From positions 1 through 64,000 of the forward strand of contig CANKVS010000008.1 of the NCBI GenBank assembly GCA_947487155.1: 64,000 nt of DNA, in the 5' to 3' direction. Shown piece after piece: positions 27,121-35,758 of the stretch. Origin of the DNA: an uncultured Flaviramulus sp. Its GTDB lineage: Bacteria > Bacteroidota > Bacteroidia > Flavobacteriales > Flavobacteriaceae. Made by a program: the position numbers and the translations under genes. The first letter of the stretch is position 1. Every line of letters begins with the position of its first letter. The notes beneath the pieces are model-generated. The model worked only from the letters and a program-made list of their open reading frames with translations. It did not search any database and had not been told where the DNA came from.

Positions 27121-27894
27121 ATGAGTATTCCTTATTATCATGCAACTGGAAAAGAAATTCAAGCTTTTCAGCATGCTTATAATTGTAAAATTCCGTTTCT
27201 GTTAAAAGGCCCTACTGGTACGGGGAAATCTCGATTTATAGAGCACATGGCTCATAAATTAGACACAAAATTAATTACCATTTCGTGTCATGAAGAAACC
27301 TCATCTACAGATTTAATAGGTCGTTTTATTATTAAAGGCGCAGAAACGGTTTGGTTAGATGGTCCGTTAACCACAGCGGTAAAAGAAGGCCATATTTTAT
27401 ATTTAGATGAAATAGCCGAAGCGCGTCCAGATGTAATCGTTGCTATTCATTCTTTAACAGATCATAGACGTGAATTATTTATAGATAAATTAGGAGCAAC
27501 CATCAAAGCTCACAAAGATTTTATGCTAGTAGCATCCTTTAACCCAGGGTATCAACGCGGGTTTAAAGAGCTAAAACCATCAACAAGGCAACGTTTTGTT
27601 GCGATTTCATTTGCTTATCCTGAAGCTAAAGTTGAAGCAAAAATTTTAGAATCTGAAACTAAAATAGAAGCAGATATTGCAAAAAAGCTAGTCAACATTG
27701 GCACAAAAATTAGAAACCTAACCGAATTAGGTTTAACCGAAACGGTTTCAACAAGGTTATTGGTAGATGCAGCCAAATTAATTCATACAGGGTTGCCAAA
27801 ACGTCTTGCTGTACATGTAGCCGTTATAGAACCTTTAACAGACGATTTAGACGTTATTCAAGCCCTAAAAGATTTGAGCGATTTAATGATATAA
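27121..27894 (+). CDS. norQ: NorQ-type MoxR AAA+ ATPase
   Basis: A 257-residue AAA+ protein of the CbbQ/NirQ/NorQ group, with Walker A GPTGTGKS (about 30-37), Walker B ILYLDEIAEA (about 97-106), and the family region FMLVASFNPGYQRGFKELKP. It works with the VWA protein NorD to insert the non-heme iron FeB into NorB. It precedes norD by 86 bp. Confidence 0.93.
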   Translation: MSIPYYHATGKEIQAFQHAYNCKIPFLLKGPTGTGKSRFIEHMAHKLDTKLITISCHEETSSTDLIGRFIIKGAETVWLDGPLTTAVKEGHILYLDEIAEARPDVIVAIHSLTDHRRELFIDKLGATIKAHKDFMLVASFNPGYQRGFKELKPSTRQRFVAISFAYPEAKVEAKILESETKIEADIAKKLVNIGTKIRNLTELGLTETVSTRLLVDAAKLIHTGLPKRLAVHVAVIEPLTDDLDVIQALKDLSDLMI

Positions 27895-27904
27895 AACAGT
27901 AAAC

Positions 27905-27966
27905 AGTTTACAGTATTCAGTTAGCAGTCAAACCTACTGAAGGCTGAGAACTGCATACTGTAAACT
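27905..27966. repeat. Imperfect inverted repeat between norQ and norD
   Basis: AGTTTACAGTAT (27905-27916) pairs perfectly with ATACTGTAAACT (27955-27966), and a weaker pairing continues inward (CAGTT and CAG segments). Sequences of this CAGTTTACAGT style recur between genes in many flavobacteria and look like a dispersed palindromic element. Confidence 0.55.
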
Positions 27967-27980
27967 AAAAAATTAACAAA

Positions 27981-29756
27981 ATGTTTGAGTTCGAACCAGA
28001 TGAATACATTTTCACCAAGTTTGCCTTCTTTTTTAAAAAACGAAAAAAGAAGAAGGAAGCTGGTTTTGAACATGCTGTAAACTTAAACGATATAAAACCA
28101 AGACTTACTATTTTTGCTAGAGCCATAACAGGGCAACCTATAGACATTTATGATGCCGAACGCGAAGGCGGATATAGAAATAACAACTTTTTTTTACCTC
28201 AAAAATTTCATGAATTTAAAACCGTAGAAGAAAACGTTTCGTTTTATTTATTCAGAATCTTGTATCTATCCATTCAAAAGAATTTGAATTTAAATTGGAA
28301 TGATAATCAAGAACACAACACACTTGATTCTCAAAAATTGGCTTTTAGTACATCTAGTAAAGTACTAAAATCTTTGTTTACACAATTCCCAATAACTCGA
28401 ACATATCACGAAAAACTTGTTTCATATTATAAATTGAAAGCAACTTCAAAACAAGCTACAGATTATTCTTTTGTTTACGGAAAATGGATGCGTAATTCAC
28501 CAAATGATAATTCAGAAAAAAAATTAGAAAACTTCACAGATAAAGTAAAAGAGGCTAATCAAGAACAACCTAAAACCCTTATTAAATCTAAAGCTGTAGA
28601 AGAAATTATTTCCGTTCAAATAGATCAAAAACAATTAGACGATGCCGTACTACAACATCAATTTGAAAAGGTAGAAACTGCTGAAGAATTTGGTGGAAAC
28701 TTTAGAGATATGGATGGTGATGACGATTTAGAAGACCATTCTAATGCACTCGATGAAGTAAACATGAAATATACCGTTCGTGTGGACGATACAGCACATT
28801 CTGTGTATCAAGCCGATTTTATTGAAAATGCTACGGTTATGGAAAGTGCAGAACATGAAAGCACAGGTCATTTTCTTTTATATGACGAATGGAATTATAC
28901 CAACAGAACATACAAAGAAGACTTTTGCAAAGTGTACCCCAAAACACAATTAAAAACAGACGTTTCTTATTATAAAAAAACGCTGAACGAAAACAAATCG
29001 ACCTTGGTTGGCTTACGTAAAATGCTAACCACTGTAAATAATAAATACCAACAACAACGTAGACAAACACAGGGTGAGGAATTTGATATAGATGCTATTA
29101 CAGATTTATTTATTGATGTAAAATCGGGGCATACGCCTTCAGAAAAAATATATCTATCAAAACGAAAAAAAGAAAAAGATTTATCCATTTTGCTTCTATT
29201 AGATATTAGTTTGTCTAGCGATGGTTATGCCGCAGGAAATAGAGTTATCGACGTAGAAAAACAAGTCTCTATTTTGTTCGGTGAAATTTTAGATGAATTT
29301 AATATCGATTTTTCAATTGATTGTTTTTATTCCAAAACACGCAATCATTCCAGTTATTTAACACTAAAAGGTTTTGATGAAAATTGGAATACAGCAAAAT
29401 ATAAAATAGGTGCTATTGAACCTAGCGGTTATACCCGTATTGGTTCTGCTTTACGGCATTCGGGAGCTTTATTAGACAAACGAAACACTAAAAATAAATG
29501 GGTAATTTTAATATCGGACGGTAAGCCAAACGATTACGATAAATATGAAGGCAAATACGGTATAAACGATGTTAAACAAGCATTACGAGAGCTAAACGAA
29601 CGCCAAATAAACTCTTATGCCTTGGCCATTGAAGCACAAGCAAAATATTATTTACCGCAAATGTTTGGGCAAAACCACTATCAAATTCTAACAACACCTG
29701 TTGAATTATTACAGTCTTTAGTAAAGCTGTATGAAAAAATTAAACACCAGTTATAA
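27981..29756 (+). CDS. norD: NorD-type VWA-domain maturation protein
   Basis: A 591-residue protein whose C-terminal third is a von Willebrand A domain with the MIDAS motif LLLDISLSSDGYAAG (about 406-420) and ILISDGKPNDY (about 513-523). The N-terminal part is charged and carries an acidic stretch (DMDGDDDLEDH). NorD partners the NorQ ATPase in activating NorB. It lacks a signal peptide, as expected for a cytoplasmic chaperone. Confidence 0.92.
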   Translation: MFEFEPDEYIFTKFAFFFKKRKKKKEAGFEHAVNLNDIKPRLTIFARAITGQPIDIYDAEREGGYRNNNFFLPQKFHEFKTVEENVSFYLFRILYLSIQKNLNLNWNDNQEHNTLDSQKLAFSTSSKVLKSLFTQFPITRTYHEKLVSYYKLKATSKQATDYSFVYGKWMRNSPNDNSEKKLENFTDKVKEANQEQPKTLIKSKAVEEIISVQIDQKQLDDAVLQHQFEKVETAEEFGGNFRDMDGDDDLEDHSNALDEVNMKYTVRVDDTAHSVYQADFIENATVMESAEHESTGHFLLYDEWNYTNRTYKEDFCKVYPKTQLKTDVSYYKKTLNENKSTLVGLRKMLTTVNNKYQQQRRQTQGEEFDIDAITDLFIDVKSGHTPSEKIYLSKRKKEKDLSILLLLDISLSSDGYAAGNRVIDVEKQVSILFGEILDEFNIDFSIDCFYSKTRNHSSYLTLKGFDENWNTAKYKIGAIEPSGYTRIGSALRHSGALLDKRNTKNKWVILISDGKPNDYDKYEGKYGINDVKQALRELNERQINSYALAIEAQAKYYLPQMFGQNHYQILTTPVELLQSLVKLYEKIKHQL

Positions 29757-29788
29757 AACACATTATTACAAATTAAATATATATAATT

Positions 29789-30511
29789 ATGAATACAATA
29801 GATAATAAAACAGTAGCCCAAGTTGTTGCAGAAAATATTAAAACAGCGCACGTATTTAAAAAGCATGGAATCGATTTTTGCTGTGGTGGCGGTATAACCA
29901 TCGATAAAGCTTGCGAAAAAAAGAATGTTGATTTCGCTCAGATTAAAAGTGAATTATTAGCCGTTGACGATGCTCCAAAAGCCTATAATTACAATGCTTG
30001 GAAACTCGATTTTTTAATCGACCATATTATAAACATTCATCACACCTATGTTGAAGAGTCTATACCATTAATTCTACAATATTCAAATAGAGTTGCTAAA
30101 GTTCATGGGCATCATTATTCTGAAGTAATAGAAATTAACGCTCTTTTTACAGATGTTGCAAACGAATTAGCATCACATTTAAAGAAGGAAGAGATTATTC
30201 TATTTCCTTACATAAAAAAATTACTAGCAACTAAAAATAATAAGGGACAATTAAGCACACCACCATTTGGCACTGTAAAAAACCCTATTGCGATGATGGA
30301 GACAGAACACGAAACTGCAGGCGACATTTTTAAAGAAATAGCTAGATTAACAAATAACTATACGCCACCAGAAAATGCGTGTAATACGTTTAGAGCACTT
30401 TATGCTAAACTGGATGAATTTGAACAAGATTTACATCAACATATTCATTTAGAAAATAATATTTTGCACCCAAAGGCAAAACAGCTGGAACAAGATGTTT
30501 TAGCACAATAA
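29789..30511 (+). CDS. ric: Di-iron Fe-S cluster repair protein (RIC/ScdA/YtfE family)
   Basis: The 240-residue protein has the N-terminal DUF542 domain with HGIDFCCGGGI (Cys pair at residues 32-33) and a hemerythrin-like four-helix domain whose iron ligands are visible as DHIINIHHTYV, HLKKEE, METEHETAG and HQHIHLENN. Family members repair Fe-S clusters damaged by NO or oxygen, and some reduce NO themselves. It follows norD by 32 bp and is thus part of the NO-response transcript. Confidence 0.93.
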   Translation: MNTIDNKTVAQVVAENIKTAHVFKKHGIDFCCGGGITIDKACEKKNVDFAQIKSELLAVDDAPKAYNYNAWKLDFLIDHIINIHHTYVEESIPLILQYSNRVAKVHGHHYSEVIEINALFTDVANELASHLKKEEIILFPYIKKLLATKNNKGQLSTPPFGTVKNPIAMMETEHETAGDIFKEIARLTNNYTPPENACNTFRALYAKLDEFEQDLHQHIHLENNILHPKAKQLEQDVLAQ

Positions 30512-30544
30512 AACTGAATTATGAAACGATACCCACAGGTAAAA

Positions 30545-30649
30545 TCTTCGACAAACTCAGACTGATATACGTTCTCATAATTGCCCTATTTGGAATGTTG
30601 AATGTTGTAAACTTTAGACCTGCTAGGTTTTTAAAAACTAGCAGGTCTA
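30545..30649. repeat. Dispersed-repeat fragments with a 12-bp hairpin
   Basis: CTTCGACAAACTCAGACTGA (30547-30566) resembles a short sequence scattered through many Bacteroidota intergenic regions. It is followed by TAGACCTGCTAG (30615-30626) pairing with CTAGCAGGTCTA (30638-30649). Neither strand shows a good T tract, so I call it a repeat rather than a terminator. Confidence 0.5.
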
Positions 30650-30702
30650 TCTAAAATGAGTAACCAATAACAGGTTGTTAAAAACAAAGCCTACTTTTCG
30701 TT

Positions 30703-31050
30703 TTAATATGTACTTCTAAACCACACTTTTTGCCACTCGCGTTTTAAAATTAAAAACGACACGTCTTCTGATAGTTTTAGCATATCACTGCCATCTAAAG
30801 CTTTTACTTGATTTTCTGAAACATCAATTATATAAAGTAAGTTTAGGTATTCTGCGAACTTTTCTTGAATAAGTTTATAAACCGTTTCATGAAGTAATAA
30901 TTTTAAACTTGTTGGTAAAATAGCCTCGTGAAAACCTAAATCAACATTGGCTAACAAAAAATCTTTATTAAGCTGAAGCACTAATTTTTTATATAAATTG
31001 AATTGATTAGCCTCGGCAATTAAATCCTCAAAAGTGGTTGGTAAATTCAT
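30703..31050 (-). CDS. Conserved hypothetical protein coupled to polyprenyl synthase
   Basis: A 115-residue soluble, mostly helical protein with no signal peptide, cysteine motif or membrane segment. I do not recognise a named domain. Its start codon overlaps the stop codon of the polyprenyl synthase gene (TAATG), so the two are translationally coupled. The pairing suggests a flavobacterial accessory gene, but no function can be assigned. Confidence 0.7.
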   Translation of the reverse strand: MNLPTTFEDLIAEANQFNLYKKLVLQLNKDFLLANVDLGFHEAILPTSLKLLLHETVYKLIQEKFAEYLNLLYIIDVSENQVKALDGSDMLKLSEDVSFLILKREWQKVWFRSTY

Positions 31051-32024
31051 TATACAGTTCTATTCATAAGGCTGTTTCCAAACGTTTTCAACAAGTCTTT
31101 TTTGTCTTCAGAAATATTTAAAAGGTCTAAAACAGAAAATGCTTTAACCGTATAATCTTGAATTGCTTTTTTAGTAGCATTTGATGCGCCTGATACAGTA
31201 AAAATTTGTTTGACTGTTTTTATTTTATCTTGAGAATTATTGGGACTTATGCTAAATAATGTCTTCAATTGACGTTGGTCTTTTTCAGAAGAAAACTCTA
31301 AAGCCTTTAAATACAAATACGTTTTTTTATTTTCTATAATGTCTCCCCCAACCTGTTTTCCAAATGTTTTAGGATCTCCAAAAGCGTCTAAATAATCATC
31401 TTGTAATTGAAATGCGATGCCTAAATTTCTTCCAAATTCATAAATATGCTTTTGATCTTTATTTGACGCTCCAGCAACAATAGCACCCATTTGCATTGCA
31501 GTACCTACCAAAACTGCCGTTTTATATTCAATCATTTTTAAATATTCTGCGATGCTTACATCATCTCTAGTTTCAAAATCTACATCGTACTGTTGACCTT
31601 CACATACTTCTAAAGCCATTTTACCAAATAGTTTCACCAAAGTTTGAAATGTAGTGGCTTCGTAATTTTCAAATAATTGATATGCCATAATTAGCATGGC
31701 ATCTCCAGAAAGAATTCCCGTGTTTACATCCCATTTTTCATGCACCGTTTCTTGACCTCTTCGCAATGGCGCATCATCCATAATATCGTCATGAACCAAC
31801 GAAAAGTTATGAAACACTTCAATACTTAAAGCAGCGTGTAATGCTTTTTTATAATCTGCATTAAAAATTTCGGCAGTCATTAAAGTTAAAACAGGACGCA
31901 ACCGTTTACCACCTAAACTTAAAATATAGACTATAGGTTTATATAAATTTTCGGGTTCTTTTACAGTTGAATAATCTTGTAAATACTCTACAAAAATGTC
32001 TTGATATTTTTCTATTGAAAGCAT
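31050..32024 (-). CDS. Polyprenyl diphosphate synthase
   Basis: A 324-residue trans-prenyltransferase that condenses isopentenyl diphosphate onto an allylic primer. The two aspartate-rich motifs are visible: DDIMDDAPLRRG (first, near residue 79) and QLQDDYLDAFGD (second, near residue 206), plus GGKRLRPVL near the N-terminus. The product chain length (for quinones or undecaprenyl-like lipids) cannot be read from this. A -7 box TATTTTTG ends only 4 bp before the ATG, so the transcript may be leaderless. Confidence 0.92.
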   Translation of the reverse strand: MLSIEKYQDIFVEYLQDYSTVKEPENLYKPIVYILSLGGKRLRPVLTLMTAEIFNADYKKALHAALSIEVFHNFSLVHDDIMDDAPLRRGQETVHEKWDVNTGILSGDAMLIMAYQLFENYEATTFQTLVKLFGKMALEVCEGQQYDVDFETRDDVSIAEYLKMIEYKTAVLVGTAMQMGAIVAGASNKDQKHIYEFGRNLGIAFQLQDDYLDAFGDPKTFGKQVGGDIIENKKTYLYLKALEFSSEKDQRQLKTLFSISPNNSQDKIKTVKQIFTVSGASNATKKAIQDYTVKAFSVLDLLNISEDKKDLLKTFGNSLMNRTV

Positions 32025-32028
32025 GAAA

Positions 32029-32036
32029 CAAAAATA
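32029..32036 (-). promoter_or_regulatory. -7 box TATTTTTG of the polyprenyl synthase gene
   Basis: On the minus strand a consensus box lies 4 bp from the start codon, implying a very short or absent 5' untranslated region. Confidence 0.55.
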
Positions 32037-32109
32037 AAGTAATTCACGGCATTAAAAAGCATCCATGTAAATTAAGTGTTAAATAATTTTAAAACCTTGG
32101 AAACTTTTT

Positions 32110-32139
32110 TTGTTTTTAAAGTTTCCTTTTGTATTTTTG
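32110..32139 (+). promoter_or_regulatory. Promoter of the tetR-RND operon
   Basis: A TTG -33 element (32110-32112), 19-bp spacer and TATTTTTG -7 box (32132-32139) form a full Bacteroidota consensus promoter. It overlaps any start codon placed at 32110, which supports the start of the regulator at 32149. Confidence 0.7.
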
Positions 32140-32148
32140 CCTTCAATT

Positions 32149-32754
32149 ATGAGAAATAAAATATTATTAGGCGCAACAGATTTGTTTTTAAACTACGGCT
32201 TTAAAAGTGTAACAATGGACGATATTGCTAATACTTTAGGTATGTCTAAAAAAACAATTTATCAGCACTTTGACAATAAAACAAAATTAGTAGAAGCTAC
32301 CACTTTAAACTTATTTGAAGTGATTTCTTGCGGAATAGATCACATTTGCTCGTTAGAAAAAAACCCTATAGAGGAAATATATAGCATTAAACAGTTTGTT
32401 ATGGAGCACTTAAAAAATGAAAAGTCTTCACCTCAACATCAACTTAAAAAATACTATCCAAATATATTCACTACGTTAAAAAACAAACAGTTTGAGGTTA
32501 TGCAAACTTGTGTTACCGATAATTTAAATAAAGGTATTGAACAAGGTTTATATAGAGATTCTATTAATGTAGAATTTATTGCACGAATATATTTTAATTC
32601 AATGCTTGCTATAAAAGATAAAGATTTATTTCCTCTCAAAAAATTCTCAATGAATATGCTTATGAGTAATTATTTAGAATATCATTTACGAGGTATTTGC
32701 ACACCTAAAGGGCTTGATATATTAAACAAATTTATAACATCAAATCAATCATAA
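32149..32754 (+). CDS. TetR/AcrR-family transcriptional regulator
   Basis: A 201-residue repressor-type protein when started at the ATG at 32149. An in-frame upstream ATG at 32110 lies within the promoter and adds only uncharacteristic residues. The helix-turn-helix is in residues 1-50 (GATDLFLNYGFKSVTMDDIA, then LGMSKKTIYQHFDNK), and the rest is a helical ligand-binding domain. It heads an operon with TolC, membrane-fusion and RND genes and presumably controls it in response to the exported compound. Confidence 0.9.
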   Translation: MRNKILLGATDLFLNYGFKSVTMDDIANTLGMSKKTIYQHFDNKTKLVEATTLNLFEVISCGIDHICSLEKNPIEEIYSIKQFVMEHLKNEKSSPQHQLKKYYPNIFTTLKNKQFEVMQTCVTDNLNKGIEQGLYRDSINVEFIARIYFNSMLAIKDKDLFPLKKFSMNMLMSNYLEYHLRGICTPKGLDILNKFITSNQS

Positions 32755-32766
32755 ATAAACACTAAA

Positions 32767-34098
32767 ATGAAAAACAAACTAATATTAATTTTTAGTTTAC
32801 TATGTTCTATTGCTGTATTTTCACAAGAAAACCCTCAACATTTTTCTTTGCAAGATGCCATAGATTATGCTTTGGAACATAATAGAACTATTAAAAATGC
32901 AGACCTAAATATACAAGCTGCAGAAAAACAGGTCTGGGAAACAACTGCTCGCGGGTTACCTCAAATAAATGGTGCTGTAGATTATTCTATAAATATTAAA
33001 ACACCTTTTGACGTTTCTACTTTAGACCCAAACGACCCCTTTGTGTTTTTATTTCCTAAGCACAACTTAACTCCAAGTGTCACATTAAACCAGTTATTGT
33101 TTGACGGTGGGTATATAGTGGGGCTACAATCCAATAAAGTGTTTTTAGAAATTTCTCAAAACGCAAAAGATAAAACCTCAAACGAAGTTGAAAACTCTGT
33201 GGTAAATGCATATAACAATGCTTTATTAACAAAGGAAAGTATTGAAATTACCAAAAACAACATTACCGTTTTAAAATCTAATTTAGACGAAACAACCAAA
33301 ATTTTCGAAAATGGTTTGACTGAAGAAGAAGATGTAGAACAATTGCAATTAACCCTCTCTAGTTTAGAAATTAGCCTTAGAAACCTTGAAACACTTTACG
33401 ACATTTCTAAAGGCTATGTAAAAATATTATTAGGCATAAATCCTAATGACACTATAGAATTAACAGATACTTTAAACGATTTAATAGCCGAAAACATTTC
33501 GTTAGACCTTATTGGTAATGACCATTCTATAACAAATAATATAGATTATAAAATTGCAGCAAATGAGGCCGTAAGTAAAAGTTTAGAATACAAATTGGAG
33601 AAGTCTGAACAATTGCCAAAGCTTAATGCTTTTATAACTTCAAACTATTTAGGTTATAGCAACGAAGCCTCTACTTATTTTAAAAAAGAGCAAGATTGGT
33701 TATTCACTACAGTTGGTGGGTTTAAATTAACTGTTCCTGTTTTTAGCTCTTTTGGTGGTAAAGCTAAACGACAAAGAGCCAAAATAGAATGGGATATTGC
33801 TAAAAATGATTTAATCATTAAAGAAAATCAATTAGAGTTAGAATTTAAGAATGTAAAAAACGAATACACTTTAGCCATTGATACCTATACAAATAAGAAG
33901 AAAAATTTAACATTAGCTGAAAAAATAGAACACAAAAACACTATTAAATATAAAGAAGGTATAGCTAGTAGTTTCGATTTAAGACAGGCGCAAATGCAAC
34001 TTTACGCTAGCCAGCAAGAGTATTTACAAGCCATTATTGATGTTATCAATAAAAAGGCAGAATTAAAAAACTTATTAAACATAAATAACAACCAATAA
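32767..34098 (+). CDS. TolC-family outer-membrane efflux protein
   Basis: A 443-residue outer-membrane channel subunit with a signal peptide (cleavage near AVFSQ, residue 20) and two outer-membrane-efflux-protein repeats rich in coiled-coil (for example LSLQDAIDYALEHNRTIKNA-like start and the ASSFDLRQAQMQLYASQQEY segment near the end). It completes a tripartite pump with the downstream adaptor and RND permease and starts 12 bp after the regulator stop. Confidence 0.92.
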   Translation: MKNKLILIFSLLCSIAVFSQENPQHFSLQDAIDYALEHNRTIKNADLNIQAAEKQVWETTARGLPQINGAVDYSINIKTPFDVSTLDPNDPFVFLFPKHNLTPSVTLNQLLFDGGYIVGLQSNKVFLEISQNAKDKTSNEVENSVVNAYNNALLTKESIEITKNNITVLKSNLDETTKIFENGLTEEEDVEQLQLTLSSLEISLRNLETLYDISKGYVKILLGINPNDTIELTDTLNDLIAENISLDLIGNDHSITNNIDYKIAANEAVSKSLEYKLEKSEQLPKLNAFITSNYLGYSNEASTYFKKEQDWLFTTVGGFKLTVPVFSSFGGKAKRQRAKIEWDIAKNDLIIKENQLELEFKNVKNEYTLAIDTYTNKKKNLTLAEKIEHKNTIKYKEGIASSFDLRQAQMQLYASQQEYLQAIIDVINKKAELKNLLNINNNQ

Positions 34099-34157
34099 AT
34101 ATCAATCATAAAATGAAAGTCCGCAGTGGACATTTATTAAATAAAAACTATAACTAG

Positions 34158-35330
34158 ATGAAAAGGATATATTCATTATTAATCGTAACAATTATATTAA
34201 CTTCATGTGGAGGCAATACAAAAGCTTCAGTTGAAGATATTATAGCTTCTGATGATTTAGAACAAATTAGAGCACGAAAAGCGCAGTTAGATGGCGAGCA
34301 ACAAACTATTACATCTCAACTTAAACAACTTGAAGCAAAAATTAAAGCATTAGACCCTCAAGAACGCGTGCCTTTAATTACAACTTTAGATGTTAAAGAA
34401 TCTGTTTTTAACCATTATGTTGAGCTTCAAGGTAATGTGAGCACAAAACAAAATTTAGTCATTTTTCCAGAATACTCAGGCATTTTATCTCGCGTGTATG
34501 TAAAAGAAGGACAAAAAGTTTCTAAAGGACAAAAATTAGCAAAAATTGATGATGGTGGCTTAAGTCAGCAATTAGCACAATTACAAATTCAAGCCGATTT
34601 AGCAAAAACAACATTTGAACGCCAAAAGCGTTTATGGAACCAAAAAATAGGTAGCGAAATTCAATACTTACAAGCAAAATCTACTTACGAAGCACAACAA
34701 CAAGCTGTAAATCAATTACAACAACAAATTGGAAAAACAATTGTTCGCGCCCCTTTTTCTGGAACTATAGATGATGTTATTACCGAACAGGGTAGCGTTG
34801 TTGCTCCTGGTCAATCACAATTGTTCAGAATTGTAAATCTAAAAGACATGTACATTGAAACTGATGTGCCAGAGCGTTATATCTCTAATGTGGTTTCTGG
34901 AAAAAATGTTCAAGTAGAATTCCCAATTCTAGGTAAATCTATGGATGCTAAAATCCGTCAAGCCGGAAACTTTATTAATCCTGCAAATAGAACGTTTAAA
35001 GTAGAAGTTGCTATTGATAATAGCGACGCTTCAATTAAACCAAACCTAACAGCAAAACTTAAAATTAACGATTACACAAACGAAAAAGCCATATTAATTC
35101 CTCAAAGTATTATTTCTGAAAATGCTGAAGGACAACAATATGTTTACACCGTAGCCGATAAAGCTGAAAATAAGGCTAAAGCTAAACGTGTAATTATCAC
35201 TACAGGAAAAACACAAGGTGATTATATAGAAGTACTTACTGGTTTAGTAAACGGTAATGAGATTATTGACGAAGGCGCACGAAGCGTTAAAGACGGACAG
35301 GATATAAAAATTCTAATTAGCCAGGAGTAA
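34158..35330 (+). CDS. RND efflux periplasmic adaptor lipoprotein
   Basis: A 390-residue membrane-fusion protein. It has a lipobox at LTSC (C17), an N-terminal coiled coil, a lipoyl-like half (YVKEGQKVSKGQKLAKIDDG), a helical hairpin rich in Gln, the second lipoyl half (TIVRAPFSGTIDDV), and a beta-barrel and membrane-proximal domain. It links the inner-membrane RND pump to the TolC channel. Confidence 0.93.
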   Translation: MKRIYSLLIVTIILTSCGGNTKASVEDIIASDDLEQIRARKAQLDGEQQTITSQLKQLEAKIKALDPQERVPLITTLDVKESVFNHYVELQGNVSTKQNLVIFPEYSGILSRVYVKEGQKVSKGQKLAKIDDGGLSQQLAQLQIQADLAKTTFERQKRLWNQKIGSEIQYLQAKSTYEAQQQAVNQLQQQIGKTIVRAPFSGTIDDVITEQGSVVAPGQSQLFRIVNLKDMYIETDVPERYISNVVSGKNVQVEFPILGKSMDAKIRQAGNFINPANRTFKVEVAIDNSDASIKPNLTAKLKINDYTNEKAILIPQSIISENAEGQQYVYTVADKAENKAKAKRVIITTGKTQGDYIEVLTGLVNGNEIIDEGARSVKDGQDIKILISQE

Positions 35331-35758
35331 TTAGACGTTAGTTCCTAGAAAATTAGAAATCATAAAGATGAAAGAAATAAAATTCAATTTTGAATATTTA
35401 AAAGTATATCAAAAAGCATTAAACTTTATTGATAACACATATAAATCAACAAATAATTTTCCTAAAAAAGAAGAATATGCTTTAAGCTCTCAATTTAGAA
35501 GAGCTTCAATATCCATTGCTTTAAATATAGTAGAAGGCTCAGGAGATTCAAACGCACAGTTTAATCGATTCTTAAACATTTCAAACGGTTCAATAAAAGA
35601 ATGTGTAGTTTGTTCAACTATAGCAAAAAGGCTTGGATATCTTAATAATGAAGAAGATTATAATAATAGGTTGTTATTAGAAGAATTATCTAAAATGACT
35701 TCTAGTCTTCAAAAATATCTAAAGTCTAACAACTCAAATTCTAACAACTAAAGACTAA
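35331..35758. repeat. Imperfect inverted repeats flanking the four-helix-bundle gene
   Basis: The left arm 35331-35356 (TTAGACGTTAGTTCCTAGAA) and the right arm 35733-35758 read on the minus strand (TTAGTCTTTAGTTGTTAGAA) match at about 18 of 26 positions. They bracket exactly the gene inserted between the adaptor and permease genes. Confidence 0.5.
35368..35751 (+). CDS. Four-helix-bundle protein (S23/IVP-like)
   Basis: A 127-residue protein of the family found as open frames within 23S rRNA intervening sequences and scattered in Bacteroidota genomes. Signatures are LKVYQKALNFIDNTY, LSSQFRRASISIALNIVEGS and FLNISNGSIKECV. It is related in fold to the Avd accessory protein of diversity-generating retroelements; no reverse transcriptase is nearby. 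It splits an otherwise standard RND operon and is flanked by inverted repeats, so it looks like an inserted cassette. Its function is unknown. Confidence 0.88.
   Translation: MKEIKFNFEYLKVYQKALNFIDNTYKSTNNFPKKEEYALSSQFRRASISIALNIVEGSGDSNAQFNRFLNISNGSIKECVVCSTIAKRLGYLNNEEDYNNRLLLEELSKMTSSLQKYLKSNNSNSNN

Noticed and set aside
30601..30660. Terminator call for the GACCTGCTAG hairpin after the Fe-S repair gene
   Set aside because: The stem is strong but no T tract follows on either strand, and the sequence looks like a dispersed repeat, so it was listed as a repeat.
32110..32148. Upstream start for the TetR regulator
   Set aside because: The extension overlaps the consensus promoter (-33 TTG and TATTTTTG box), so it cannot be in the transcript; the start at 32149 gives a normal TetR N-terminus.
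35368..35751. Diversity-generating retroelement because of the Avd-like four-helix-bundle protein
   Set aside because: No reverse transcriptase, template repeat or variable repeat is found nearby.
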